From positions 1-42,735 of the IMG/VR virus record IMGVR_UViG_3300020215_000087: a DNA stretch of 42,735 bases. One strand, given 5' to 3'. Origin of the DNA: a virus. Below the pieces are notes generated by a model, which was not told the DNA's origin, did not search any database, and saw only the letters and a list, made by a program, of their open reading frames with translations. Below, piece by piece: positions 6,203 through 14,122 of this stretch. A program made the position numbers and the translations under genes. Every line of letters starts with the position of its first letter. The stretch's first letter is position 1.

Positions 6203-6375
6203 GTGCACTTTACACCGAACTCTCGAGACAGGGTTTACTCCTGGAGTACGACCCAATTCAGTACCACAGATTGCTGTTGATACGTGGATTGAAGCGAGCC
6301 GAAAAGGCCGGAGACGAAAGGACGCGGGAGTGGATTAGGAAGCAGTTGGTTAATGATTCGAGGAATGGCAAATGA
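6199..6375 (+). CDS. Small basic unknown protein
   Basis: 58 residues from MSALYTELSRQG, helical with a basic C-terminal half (RGLKRAEKAGDERTREWIRKQL). ATG 6199 overlaps the upstream stop by ATGA and has AAGGAGG upstream, which argues against the longer in-frame start at 6175. Function unknown. Confidence 0.65.
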   Translation: MSALYTELSRQGLLLEYDPIQYHRLLLIRGLKRAEKAGDERTREWIRKQLVNDSRNGK

Positions 6376-6890
6376 AAACCATTGAATACAAATATGTTGA
6401 TAAAGCGGATTGGGAGCGCGGCGAGTGGGACGGCGAACCGGACAAAATTCAGTTTCAGGATGAAAAGACCGGCATGCCCTGCCTGATCGTTCGCGGCCCT
6501 TCTGGCGCGCTGTGCGGTTACGTTGGAGTGAATCCTGGCCATCCTTTCTATGAGCAGGAGTATGACGGCTGCCGCCTCAAGAACGATGATGATGAATACA
6601 TAGACGTGCATGGCGGCCTGACCTTCTCGGGTTTCTGTCACGAGAATGCTGACAATCACGGTATCTGCCACCTGCCGGACGAAGGCGAAGAAAAGAAAGT
6701 ATGGTGGCTAGGGTTTGATTGCGCCCACTCTGGCGACTACTGCCCTGCTCATTCGCGATATGGGCGCGAGTTCCGCCGCCATGAGTTCGAGTCATACAAA
6801 GCCCTTGGTTATGTGCGGCATCAGGTCCGCAAGCTGGCGGCACAAATCGCCAACCCGGAACTGTGCGAAACCCAACACCACCCTTACTGA
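6372..6890 (+). CDS. Unknown Cys/His-rich early protein
   Basis: 172 residues. It contains spaced Cys/His residues (GFCHENADNHGICHL, WWLGFDCAHSGDYCPAH) suggesting metal binding, and acidic stretches (KNDDDEY). It resembles conserved hypothetical proteins of siphovirus/podovirus early regions, but I cannot name a family with known function. ATGA overlap with the gene before. Confidence 0.65.
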   Translation: MKTIEYKYVDKADWERGEWDGEPDKIQFQDEKTGMPCLIVRGPSGALCGYVGVNPGHPFYEQEYDGCRLKNDDDEYIDVHGGLTFSGFCHENADNHGICHLPDEGEEKKVWWLGFDCAHSGDYCPAHSRYGREFRRHEFESYKALGYVRHQVRKLAAQIANPELCETQHHPY

Positions 6891-6902
6891 TGGGGAATGA
6901 GG

Positions 6903-7139
6903 ATGAGTGAACAGAAACGAAAGGCCAAAAAGGTTTGGTTTGCAAGGAATGTTATCTCCTTGTACACCCGAAACCCGGATTACCGAATGTATCACAAAAA
7001 ACCGCGGCTTTACGAAAATGGTTTTTATGAATCAGCGAATGCGCAATTTTGCGCTGAACAAGTTGAAGCGGTAACGGGCTTCAAGCTCAAGCCCGGCGAA
7101 TGCAAGCGAGTCCGTATCCGGATTGAGGAGGTCAAATGA
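6903..7139 (+). CDS. Small basic unknown protein
   Basis: 78 residues, strongly basic N-terminus (MSEQKRKAKKVWFARN). ATG 6903 has GGGGAATGAGG upstream and is preferred to ATG 6897. It overlaps the next gene by ATGA. Function unknown; its charge suggests nucleic-acid contact. Confidence 0.6.
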   Translation: MSEQKRKAKKVWFARNVISLYTRNPDYRMYHKKPRLYENGFYESANAQFCAEQVEAVTGFKLKPGECKRVRIRIEEVK

Positions 7140-7336
7140 CCGAGAAACGAGAGGGTGTGAGACCGGGATACGTAACCGACGAGCATCTTAAGTATTTGGA
7201 TGATCTGCGGGAAAGCGGGGTTACGAACATGTCTAGTGGAGGTCGTTACCTTATCCAGAAATTTGGGCTCAGCGTCGATAAGGCAAGCAGCATTTTATCT
7301 TATTGGATGAAATCCTTTGGAGACCCGAACAGATGA
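7136..7336 (+). CDS. Small unknown protein, HTH-like
   Basis: 66 residues. TDEHLKYLDDLRESGVTNMSSGGRYLIQKFGLSVDKA (cited in part: GGRYLIQKFGLSVDKASSIL) has a helix-turn-helix-like pattern and resembles small phage proteins that scan for a conserved N/GG(R)YL core. ATGA overlaps on both sides. The role is unknown. Confidence 0.6.
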   Translation: MTEKREGVRPGYVTDEHLKYLDDLRESGVTNMSSGGRYLIQKFGLSVDKASSILSYWMKSFGDPNR

Positions 7337-7665
7337 ACGCCGTATTGAAACAAAGCGAACCCCTGCCCGACGACCAGATGAAAGAGCTGATCTACGAAGC
7401 TATGAGGATCGTCAGCGGTGACACGATGAAGCTCGCCACAAAGTGGCATCTCAAGGCGCTGCTTGAGGAACGGACGAACCTCGTTGCAGCCCTGGCGCAA
7501 GCTAAGGATGGTTTGGTTAATGCGGCAGATGCGTTGAGCGGTGGCGACAAGGATATGGCAATCGCCCACTTCCGGGACGTACACGCACAGCTCCTTGAAT
7601 CGTCCTTTCTGGAAAAGCGGGAATCGGATTGGGTGAGGAAGGTGTTACATGGCGACCCTTCCTGA
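7333..7665 (+). CDS. Helical unknown protein
   Basis: 110 residues from MNAVLKQSEPLPDDQ, almost entirely helical with heptad-like spacing in the middle. ATG 7333 overlaps the previous stop (ATGA); the in-frame start at 7303 would overlap it by 34 bp and is less likely. Function unknown. Confidence 0.65.
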   Translation: MNAVLKQSEPLPDDQMKELIYEAMRIVSGDTMKLATKWHLKALLEERTNLVAALAQAKDGLVNAADALSGGDKDMAIAHFRDVHAQLLESSFLEKRESDWVRKVLHGDPS

Positions 7666-8182
7666 GCATATCGGGCGCCTGCCTGTGCCCAAGTTCAAAG
7701 CGTTTCTTGACGCTCACGGGGTCGAGGTTTTGACACCGACGAACGAATGGGAGGTGATGCGCGTAATCATCAATGATGCTGTACAGGTTGTTTATAAGAA
7801 CGCCAAAGGCAAATTGAACTGGCAAGGCTGCGACCATTTAATCAGAGCCTTCCATGCGTGGCGCGACAAACTCCCAATGGAAACATGGCTGGATAAGATC
7901 AGCTCCGGAAATCAGGTTAAAAAGAAGTCGCCAAAGTTTAAGGCCATTATCGAGCGCGATGGGTACGTGTGCTTTTACTGTGGCATTGGCCTTACTCCGG
8001 AAACAGACAGTGTTGAGCACTTGCTTGCAAGGGCGCACGGCGGGAGCAGCCATATCAGTAATCTTGTGCTGGCCTGCAAACCGCACAACAGAGAAGCCGG
8101 ACACCTGTCTATTGCTGAGAAAGTAAGGTTCAGGGACCAATTACGCAACAAACAAGAGGAAGGGCGGGATGAGTCCGCTTGA
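7649..8182 (+). CDS. HNH endonuclease
   Basis: 177 residues. The C-terminal half carries a McrA-type HNH domain: CFYCG (about 110), SVEHLLARAHGGSSHISNL, then CKPHNREAG, giving two Cys/His zinc ligands and the EH/N/H catalytic set. The N-terminal ~90 residues are unlike other HNH proteins I recognise. It is embedded in the early operon (17-bp overlap with the previous gene, GAGGAAGG ribosome site), so it is more likely a regular phage nuclease than a recent homing insertion. Confidence 0.8.
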   Translation: MATLPEHIGRLPVPKFKAFLDAHGVEVLTPTNEWEVMRVIINDAVQVVYKNAKGKLNWQGCDHLIRAFHAWRDKLPMETWLDKISSGNQVKKKSPKFKAIIERDGYVCFYCGIGLTPETDSVEHLLARAHGGSSHISNLVLACKPHNREAGHLSIAEKVRFRDQLRNKQEEGRDESA

Positions 8183-8345
8183 AGAACAGATGGCCGAGAT
8201 ACTGGCGAAAGCGTTGATACATGAACTCAACCTGGATAGGCACCACTTTTGGCATCCCTGGTTCCAAGGGGCCGCATGGGCGCTAGTGGATTACAGCGTG
8301 GAAAAGGAACGGGAAGAGCAGGAAAAATTACGAGTTAATTACTGA
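8169..8345 (+). CDS. Small unknown protein
   Basis: 58 residues (MSPLEEQMAEILAKALIHEL...), acidic and helical with a WHPWFQGAAWALVDY core. It overlaps the HNH gene by 14 bp and is followed 10 bp later by the ERF gene. The AGGGCGGG before its start is a good ribosome site. Possibly an ERF partner by position only. Confidence 0.6.
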   Translation: MSPLEEQMAEILAKALIHELNLDRHHFWHPWFQGAAWALVDYSVEKEREEQEKLRVNY

Positions 8346-8355
8346 GGATAAATAT

Positions 8356-9102
8356 ATGAATGCGATTGTGAAACCTGAAAATCAACAGATGGCGCCGGTC
8401 AATGAATCGGATTCGCACATTCAGGCATTGGCGAAGCTGGCTGCCGGTGGCGCGAGTCTTGAAGTTATGGAGCAGATGAAAGGCTTGGTGGAATGGGACG
8501 AAGCCCGCCGCGCCAAGGCGGAATTTAACAAGGCATTTTCCGAGGCCAAGGCGAAGTTTAAGCCCGCAAAGAAAACAGGCTATAACAAACACCTGACCAG
8601 TCATTACAGCACCCTGCTTGATTACGACGAAGCAACGCGGGAGGCGCTGGGGCAGCATGGTTTGTCCTGGCGGCATGTCCCAAAATCGCTACCCGGAGAA
8701 ATCACGTCCATCACCTGCATTCTGGCCCACAAGAGCGGGCATTCAGAAGAAGCAACGATGGAGGCGCCCTCCTACTCCATGACCAATAACGCGGTTAACA
8801 AACTGCAATCGGTTGGTATTGTTGCGATGTACTTAAAACGTATGACCCTAGCGTCCCTGCTTGGCCTTGTCTCCGATGCCGAATTCGACAATGACGGGAA
8901 CGGTGGGGAGCAGGCGCAGAACGTTACTGAGGAACAGGCGGCCAACCTTCAAGCGCTTCTTGAGGAAGTAAAGGCAAACAAGGATGGCTTCTTTAAATAC
9001 CTGACCACGAAATGCAAAAAGGAAATCAAGGCGTTTAAGGACATCCCGGCGGCTCATTATCAGTCAGCGGTTAAGGCTCTGGAGAACCAGAGGAAAAAAT
9101 GA
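8356..9102 (+). CDS. erf: ERF-family single-strand annealing protein
   Basis: 248 residues. It has the ERF-superfamily core (about 25-180): helical start, then KTGYNKHLTSHYSTLLDYDEATREALGQHGLSW (cited in part), SITCILAHKSGHSEE and the NNAVNKLQSVGIVAMYLKRMTLASLLGL block typical of ERF. The C-terminal helical tail is lysine-rich. It anneals complementary ssDNA during phage recombination and end circularisation, in concert with the exonuclease and SSB encoded next. Strong GAGGAT ribosome site. Confidence 0.88.
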   Translation: MNAIVKPENQQMAPVNESDSHIQALAKLAAGGASLEVMEQMKGLVEWDEARRAKAEFNKAFSEAKAKFKPAKKTGYNKHLTSHYSTLLDYDEATREALGQHGLSWRHVPKSLPGEITSITCILAHKSGHSEEATMEAPSYSMTNNAVNKLQSVGIVAMYLKRMTLASLLGLVSDAEFDNDGNGGEQAQNVTEEQAANLQALLEEVKANKDGFFKYLTTKCKKEIKAFKDIPAAHYQSAVKALENQRKK

Positions 9103-9713
9103 AAGTCATTGACTGCCCTCAATATAGCCCTGAGTGGTGGGCCGCTAGGCTGGGGAAGCCTACGAGTTCAGAGTTTGACCGGATTATCACCCCGGCCAAG
9201 CTGGAGCCGTCCACGTCAGCCGATGCGTACATGGACAAGCTTTTGGGCGAGTATTTTAGAGGCAAGCCGGATGAGACTTTTCAGTCGGAGTACATGAAGA
9301 ACGGCAAAGAGAATGAACAAGAGGCCCGCGATTACTACGCCTTTAATTTCAATTGCGAGCCTCGGACGGTTGGGTTCTGCGTAACTGATGATGAGCGGTA
9401 TGGGTGTAGCCCGGACATGCTGCTTGATGGCGGCGGGTGTGAATTAAAGGTCGTGCTTTCTGGAACCATTATCAAGTACCACCGGAAAGCCGTGCTCCCA
9501 CTGGAATACAAAATGCAGGTTATCGGGAGTCTTGCAGTAACAGATTTAGAGTACTGGGATTTTTTTGCATACCACGGAGACATAAAGCCCTTCTACATTA
9601 GGACGGAGCGGAAGGACGTATTGAAGGAGATAACAGCGGTAAGGGATGCGGTAAACAGATTTTGTGACAAGTTAGATAAAGAACGCGAAGCATTAAGGAG
9701 CAAATTTCAATGA
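9099..9713 (+). CDS. YqaJ-type (lambda exonuclease-like) recombinase nuclease
   Basis: 204 residues of the PD-(D/E)XK family: starts with a [22 protein letters not shown] motif (cited in part), then [12 protein letters not shown], and the catalytic core [18 protein letters not shown] (D at ~106, E-x-K at ~114-116). It should resect 5' ends at double-strand ends and load the ERF annealing protein. ATGA overlaps with both neighbours support co-translation of erf-exo-ssb. Confidence 0.88.
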   Translation: MKVIDCPQYSPEWWAARLGKPTSSEFDRIITPAKLEPSTSADAYMDKLLGEYFRGKPDETFQSEYMKNGKENEQEARDYYAFNFNCEPRTVGFCVTDDERYGCSPDMLLDGGGCELKVVLSGTIIKYHRKAVLPLEYKMQVIGSLAVTDLEYWDFFAYHGDIKPFYIRTERKDVLKEITAVRDAVNRFCDKLDKEREALRSKFQ

Positions 9714-10120
9714 GTAAGGGCGTTAATAAAACGATCATCCTTGGCCACCTCGGTCAAGATCCAGATGTTAAATACACTACATCAGGCTCGGCAGTGGCAA
9801 ACCTGAGTATCGCAACAACCGAGTCTTGGAAGGATAAAACCACCGGACAGAAGCAAGAGCGCACTGAATGGCACCGCGTGGTGTTCTTCGGAAAGCTCGG
9901 GGAGATTTGCGGCCAGTATCTCAAAAAAGGATCGCAGATTTATGTCGAAGGAAGGCTTCAAACCCGTAAGTGGCAAGACAAGAACGGGCAGGACCGTTAC
10001 ACCACTGAAATTATCGGCAACGAAATGCAGATGATTGGCAAGAAGCCTGAGGGGAATTCAGCGCCAGAAGATACCGGCTTTAAAGACGATGACATTCCCG
10101 ACTTTGGGCCGGCAGCCTAA
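9710..10120 (+). CDS. ssb: Single-stranded DNA-binding protein
   Basis: 136 residues with a complete OB fold (about 1-108: [53 protein letters not shown], each cited in part) and an acidic C-terminal tip ([11 protein letters not shown]). The host SSB tip usually ends DDDIPF, so this one has the acidic run but an altered, extended end that may interact less well with host partners. Third gene of the recombination cluster. Confidence 0.9.
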   Translation: MSKGVNKTIILGHLGQDPDVKYTTSGSAVANLSIATTESWKDKTTGQKQERTEWHRVVFFGKLGEICGQYLKKGSQIYVEGRLQTRKWQDKNGQDRYTTEIIGNEMQMIGKKPEGNSAPEDTGFKDDDIPDFGPAA

Positions 10121-10146
10121 CCCCCTGGCGAATGCGAGGAGATGTG

Positions 10147-10917
10147 ATGAGTGCACGATATAGAGAACTTAACCTGATGAACCACTTTGAGTTGGCGCGA
10201 CATGCTCATCAACTTGAAATTGAGCATCAGGCATCTGAGGCAACGGTGATATTGCTCAATCAGGAGCTAAGCACACTCCGCGCCCAACTCGCCGAGGCCG
10301 AGCGGAAGCTGAACACCCGAGCCACAGAGGGGGTGTGGCTGTCGATGGAGACGGCACCTAAAAACATTTTAATCCTACTGCTCGTCCCCGAATTCGGAGC
10401 ATGGGCAGAATCTCCGTGGAAAGGAAGGTGGAGTTTCGGAAAGCAATGTTGGGCTTTATGCGCACCACTATCTGAAAACTCAAAGCAAGTAATGGTGACG
10501 GATATTCCGGCCCCAGTTGGCTGGCAACACCTACCCCCCATCGCCAACCGGCGGGGAGGCTTTATGACCGAACCCCTGAGCCCGGAGCGGAGCGCGGACG
10601 TAGCAAGACATGTAATGCAGCAGCCTTTCAAGTATTTGTATGGGAGCGTACTTCTTGATAGCGATGCAGGGATTGTGTACTGGGAGCCCGGTAAAAACAT
10701 CTATCAACGCGAGAATCTCACCCAGACGACCGCTAGGATGATTGAGGAACGGAAAAAAGCGTACCGCGAAACTATCGCAATGCCAAATCCGGATTTTGGA
10801 ATTGTGAATAACGATTGGCAACAGCATATGGAACGGTTAAACGCAGCCCAAGCCACCGGAGACACGAACGCGATTGAGGTCCTTTTGAGCGAACTACTGG
10901 AGAAGAGTGATGGCTAA
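10147..10917 (+). CDS. DUF551-containing protein with extra C-terminal region
   Basis: 256 residues from MSARYRELN. Residues ~5-60 are a coiled coil. A DUF551-like segment (about 62-130) has the WLSMETAPKN start and PVGWQHLPPI end typical of that phage family. The last ~120 residues (from MTEPLSPERSADVA) look like a separate small phage protein, so this may be a gene fusion. ATG 10147 has GAGGAGATG upstream. Function unknown. Confidence 0.6.
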   Translation: MSARYRELNLMNHFELARHAHQLEIEHQASEATVILLNQELSTLRAQLAEAERKLNTRATEGVWLSMETAPKNILILLLVPEFGAWAESPWKGRWSFGKQCWALCAPLSENSKQVMVTDIPAPVGWQHLPPIANRRGGFMTEPLSPERSADVARHVMQQPFKYLYGSVLLDSDAGIVYWEPGKNIYQRENLTQTTARMIEERKKAYRETIAMPNPDFGIVNNDWQQHMERLNAAQATGDTNAIEVLLSELLEKSDG

Positions 10918-11110
10918 ACGGCATAAATGGTCACGGGGTAACGGTTGGTGCCATTGCGTAGATTGTGGGTGCCGCTACAGCACCGGCGATGTTTACAATC
11001 GACGATACCAGCAGCCGGATGGCAGGACGACATACACAGCCGAGACGTGTACACCAAGGCGGCCGGCCACGAGTCACTATGAAAACGCGGAGCACTTATC
11101 AAATGAATAA
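10910..11110 (+). CDS. Small Cys-rich protein
   Basis: 66 residues (MAKRHKWSRGNGWCHCVDCGCRY...). CHCVDCGC could bind one zinc with a later Cys/His. It overlaps the preceding gene by 8 bp and the following one by 8 bp. Function unknown. Confidence 0.6.
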   Translation: MAKRHKWSRGNGWCHCVDCGCRYSTGDVYNRRYQQPDGRTTYTAETCTPRRPATSHYENAEHLSNE

Positions 11111-11477
11111 CCCCCAACCACTCGAAATAAGGAGGGTTAATCCGGAGTGCCTGCTAGAGGCAGCCAATAAGGCGGAGCCTAACAGTGGATGGAAAATAAA
11201 TGCAGCTGGCGATGTTTATAAGATTACTCACGGCTGCGGTGTTTCGTTCCGCCCATTATCGGACAGCATTCAGGGTCAGGCTTTTGTCCATTCCCTCATG
11301 CTGGCGTTGATGGATGAGAAGAATGGCAACTGGGAATTCGGCAAAGCACGCGGGCAGTTTCATGCTCGTAAAATTGACGGCCCGGTAACAACTTACATGT
11401 GTGACGAATCAGCCGCCTTACTGGCTATGCGCTGTGTCGCATTCGATACCGGCCTGCCGGTGTATTTGGAGGAATGA
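11103..11477 (+). CDS. Unknown early protein
   Basis: 124 residues from MNNPQPLEIRRV, mixed alpha/beta. The start is uncertain: ATG 11079 is in frame upstream, and GGAG lies 13 nt before 11103. It ends in a TGATG junction with the next gene. No family recognised. Confidence 0.6.
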   Translation: MNNPQPLEIRRVNPECLLEAANKAEPNSGWKINAAGDVYKITHGCGVSFRPLSDSIQGQAFVHSLMLALMDEKNGNWEFGKARGQFHARKIDGPVTTYMCDESAALLAMRCVAFDTGLPVYLEE

Positions 11478-11785
11478 TGGAATTTACAGCAGAGCAAATG
11501 AAAGCAGTGGCGGAGAAGGTTTATCCGGGCAGGCATGCTGTTGGCCATGAAGCCAATGGCAAGACATGGGTATACTTGAAGCCGCTGAAAGGCGAAGATG
11601 CGGAATTATTCGCCCCATCCCTCACCGGCACCGAGCGCGAACGGGCGCAGGCGCTGGACTGTATTGTGGCGGCCGAGAAAATATGCGCCGAGCAAAAATA
11701 TTGCTTTGCTTGTTGCAACGATGAGCCAGACATCCTCACCGCTGCTATCTGCGCCCTCCTTGAGCACACAGGAGAGAGAGGGTGA
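11477..11785 (+). CDS. Unknown early protein
   Basis: 102 residues (MEFTAEQMKAVAEKVYPG...). The GGAGGA just upstream fits ATG 11477 better than ATG 11474. The C-terminal half has several cysteines (CFACCNDEPDILTAAICALL). It is joined to both neighbours by TGATG junctions. Resembles small conserved phage proteins of unknown function. Confidence 0.6.
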   Translation: MEFTAEQMKAVAEKVYPGRHAVGHEANGKTWVYLKPLKGEDAELFAPSLTGTERERAQALDCIVAAEKICAEQKYCFACCNDEPDILTAAICALLEHTGERG

Positions 11786-12153
11786 TGGGGATGTACGAAA
11801 GCACTTGCACAGCGTCAGACAAGCCCACAGGACTTGATAAAAATGTCTTGGATGAAGTGATTAGCCGTCTCAAGGATATGGAGAGAAACGAACCAATCGC
11901 GGCCTACATGCGCGAGCGCGGATTCGATCCGAACAAAGGTGATGTGATGATTGTGCCTGACTTCCTGTGGAGACGGCTTGGCATGCCTGATTTGCCTTAC
12001 GTGCAGAAGTCGGTTTTTATAACTCAAATACTTCTTATGAAGTCACCAATGAGTATTATTGCTCCTATGCCAGAATTTGATTACACCGAAGTTAAGCGGC
12101 CGTTCAAGTTTGGAGCCAGATTAAGAGAATTGCTGCGGAGATTGTTCAAATGA
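11785..12153 (+). CDS. Unknown early protein
   Basis: 122 residues, starting at the ATG of a TGATG junction. It is helical at the N-terminus, then has a hydrophobic stretch (KSVFITQILLMKSPMSIIA, about 75-93) and a basic C-terminus. Possibly membrane-associated, but the segment is weak. ATGA overlap with the next gene. Confidence 0.6.
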   Translation: MGMYESTCTASDKPTGLDKNVLDEVISRLKDMERNEPIAAYMRERGFDPNKGDVMIVPDFLWRRLGMPDLPYVQKSVFITQILLMKSPMSIIAPMPEFDYTEVKRPFKFGARLRELLRRLFK

Positions 12154-12485
12154 AACCCCCGCGCACAAAAACCGAGTGGGTGAAGATGACGCTTGAGGTG
12201 GCGAAGTTTGTGAACCCGCACATTGAGTGGATCGCAGAGCCAGACGGCCGCATTGTATCGAAGCACGGAATGCTGGATTTCAGTCTTGAAAATACCAAAG
12301 ACCAACTCGCTACGCGTGCGGCGCTGGAGGCCAAAGGGTGGAACTTTAAAGCAGGTTCAAAATATTGCTATGCGTACCGTAGATTTCAAAACGCAAAAAA
12401 CTCAGGAACCGAGGAACACAAATACAACACCCTCCCCGAGGCACTGGTTGATTGCGTCAGGATTATGAAGATGGAGGGGGAATGA
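12150..12485 (+). CDS. Unknown early protein
   Basis: 111 residues (MKPPRTKTEWVKMTLE...), lysine-rich, mixed alpha/beta. ATGA overlap at both ends. It belongs to no family I can name. Confidence 0.6.
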   Translation: MKPPRTKTEWVKMTLEVAKFVNPHIEWIAEPDGRIVSKHGMLDFSLENTKDQLATRAALEAKGWNFKAGSKYCYAYRRFQNAKNSGTEEHKYNTLPEALVDCVRIMKMEGE

Positions 12486-12634
12486 GCGAGACAATTGATA
12501 AACAAAAATTACTGAACTGGATTGAGCAGGAAATTTTATACTGGCTCGAAGAAACACCCAGTCATGCCATCATAGCTTTGAAGGATTTGAAGGCAGAGAT
12601 TATAAGCGGGAATCTTAATTCGGAGGCTTCATGA
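12482..12634 (+). CDS. Small acidic helical protein
   Basis: 50 residues from MSETIDKQKLLNWIEQE. GGAGGGGG precedes ATG 12482, so the longer frame from 12452 is a shadow. It is coupled by ATGA to both neighbours. Function unknown. Confidence 0.6.
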   Translation: MSETIDKQKLLNWIEQEILYWLEETPSHAIIALKDLKAEIISGNLNSEAS

Positions 12635-12801
12635 ATACACCAGATGAAAAGATTCAGCGAGTTATCGATTACCTGAAAAAGATTAGGACCATTTGCGAGG
12701 AAGCGACAGAAATCCCGCCGGATTTGGGGGTTATTGAAATGCTCGCCGATAACGCCCTGAGAGAGTTAGACGCGGGGAAGGCGGGACGGGGGAGTGAGTG
12801 A
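12631..12801 (+). CDS. Small helical protein
   Basis: 56 residues (MNTPDEKIQRVIDYLKKIR...), helical. The start overlaps the preceding stop by ATGA, with CGGAGG upstream. It ends 9 bp before the excisionase-like gene. Function unknown. Confidence 0.6.
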   Translation: MNTPDEKIQRVIDYLKKIRTICEEATEIPPDLGVIEMLADNALRELDAGKAGRGSE

Positions 12802-12810
12802 GGAATAAAT

Positions 12811-13074
12811 ATGGAAAATTTACTGGATTACAACGATATTGCAAAGATAATGAAGCGATCAATGAGGCATGTCCGGGAACGTGTAATGAAGGATGAGCAA
12901 GCGCCGCACCCGGTTGTGCGGGGAAGATTCAAAGAATCGGACATCAAGCAGTTTCTAAACGTTTTGCAATCTCGCTCGCGTGAGCGTTGTAATAGATCAT
13001 CGCGTGCCTCGGGTCGCGCCAGCCAAACATCCGGCACAGGTCCAGAACATCCAGTTTCCGAGCTAAACGAGTAG
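12811..13074 (+). CDS. xis: Excisionase-like small DNA-binding protein
   Basis: 87 residues. The first ~50 (DYNDIAKIMKRSMRHVRERV, then HPVVRGRFKESDIKQFL) have the winged-helix/MerR-AlpA pattern of phage excisionases. The last ~35 are Ser/Arg-rich and are encoded opposite the integrase 3' end, with a 131-bp tail-to-tail overlap. It would direct integrase towards excision. As the last gene of the early operon, it would be made only when the CI block is lifted. Confidence 0.7.
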   Translation: MENLLDYNDIAKIMKRSMRHVRERVMKDEQAPHPVVRGRFKESDIKQFLNVLQSRSRERCNRSSRASGRASQTSGTGPEHPVSELNE

Positions 13075-13885
13075 CGGCCGTGTGCCTTGTGTCGTGGAAG
13101 GTGAGATTGGGGATCTTGGCCTTTCTCGTTGCTTCCCTGAACAGCCTGGAGGCGTAGTCTGTGGTAATCGTGAAGCCGTTCCCTATCAACTCCCTTGCCC
13201 TTTTGGTTAACGGGACCTTCCTGGATTCGTTGTTTTTGCTGTCCTGAATAATCGCATAGTCCGAAAAGACATCCCGCTCAACGTCCAGCCCGATCATCTC
13301 GCTTAATCGCATCCCGGTCTCTATCGCCAGTTGCATCAGCCTTAACGTCTCCCCGTGAGGCCCGTTCTGGCCCAAAACCTCAATCATTAACGCCTCTTCT
13401 TTGGGGGAGATAACCCTATCCCTAGGCTTACTATTCTGCGGTTTTCGGACCTTTTTTAGCGGGCTTTCGGGTATCCATTGCCACTCCGTCACGCAGACCG
13501 AAAAGAGTCCAGACCATAAAGCCAGTTCTCGCCGGACGGACGCGGGGGCAACCTCTCTTAACCGCTCATCTCGCCAGTCGCCAAAGTCGGAAGGTTTAAC
13601 GCTGGAGAGGCGTTTGTTTGCGATGGGATAGGTCAGGAATTTATTGAGCCGTACCCTCTCCCACCTGGCACCCTTTTTCGTGGGGACAATCTCATTCAGG
13701 TACTTCTTAATTGCGTCTGAGACGAGCTTTAAGCCGCCCGGGGACTCATCCCTTTCAAGGGCGACTTCGATGTCCCTGGCCCATTTTACAGCCGTCTCCT
13801 TGTGGATGAATGACTCAGACGCGTAGAATGATTTGGTCCTAACCTCTACCCGCCATTTCTTCCCGCGCTTCCGTATGCTCGCCAT
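12944..13885 (-). CDS. int: Tyrosine integrase
   Basis: 313 residues, a full-length phage tyrosine recombinase. The N-terminal arm-binding domain is about 1-50 and the SAM-like core-binding domain about 55-145. The catalytic domain has R193 (ETGMRLSEM), the beta-hairpin lysine near 217-223, H264 and R267 (FHDTRHTA), H294 and the nucleophile Y298 or Y299 (HAMIYYN). It integrates and excises the phage at attP/attB. No good ribosome site precedes ATG 13885; an inverted repeat overlapping the start codon (13881-13903) may regulate it. Confidence 0.93.
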   Translation of the reverse strand: MASIRKRGKKWRVEVRTKSFYASESFIHKETAVKWARDIEVALERDESPGGLKLVSDAIKKYLNEIVPTKKGARWERVRLNKFLTYPIANKRLSSVKPSDFGDWRDERLREVAPASVRRELALWSGLFSVCVTEWQWIPESPLKKVRKPQNSKPRDRVISPKEEALMIEVLGQNGPHGETLRLMQLAIETGMRLSEMIGLDVERDVFSDYAIIQDSKNNESRKVPLTKRARELIGNGFTITTDYASRLFREATRKAKIPNLTFHDTRHTAATRLARKLDVLDLCRMFGWRDPRHAMIYYNAHASEIAKRLETA

Positions 13886-13903
13886 AAGTGGCGTAATTAT
13901 GGC
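13881..13903. promoter_or_regulatory. Inverted repeat over integrase start codon
   Basis: GCCATAA (13881-13887) and TTATGGC (13897-13903) form a perfect 7-bp inverted repeat with a 9-bp spacer, covering the integrase ATG. It could be an operator or an mRNA hairpin that hides the start. Confidence 0.5.
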
Positions 13904-14107
13904 GTAGTGACAATGCGGATTCTAGTGTACTTCCGTGTATTCCTGTGGACTTTTGTGATTGGCGATCCTGGTTAACGTGTTGTTTTGTGTACTCTTGAGG
14001 AGTCTTGTGTATTTCTGTGGGGTTTGTCTTGGTGCCCAGGGCGAGCAAGTGAAATGTGTGATATTTCAGATATTTACACGATGTTTGGCGTTATAGTGGC
14101 GTAGTGA
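13890..14107. other. attP: Candidate attP with phased repeats and flanking direct repeats
   Basis: Two arrays with exact 10-bp phasing lie here. On the plus strand, GTGTAC/GTGTAT/GTGGAC/GTGATT start at 13925, 13935, 13945 and 13955, and GTGTAC/GTGTAT/GTGGGG start at 13987, 14007 and 14017. Outside them, a 21-bp imperfect direct repeat (18/21) occurs at 13890-13910 and 14087-14107, sharing TGGCGTAGTGA. This non-coding DNA beside int is the expected place for attP; the arrays would be integrase arm sites and the outer repeats excisionase or accessory sites. The core crossover cannot be placed without the host sequence. Confidence 0.6.
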
Positions 14108-14122
14108 ATTTAGGCGGATACC

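Noticed and set aside
13839-14048. Minus-strand 69-codon frame upstream of integrase
   Set aside because: It runs through the phased decamer repeats and inverted repeat of the attachment region, so its TKTNPTEIHKTPQEYTK-like repetition reflects DNA repeats, not protein.
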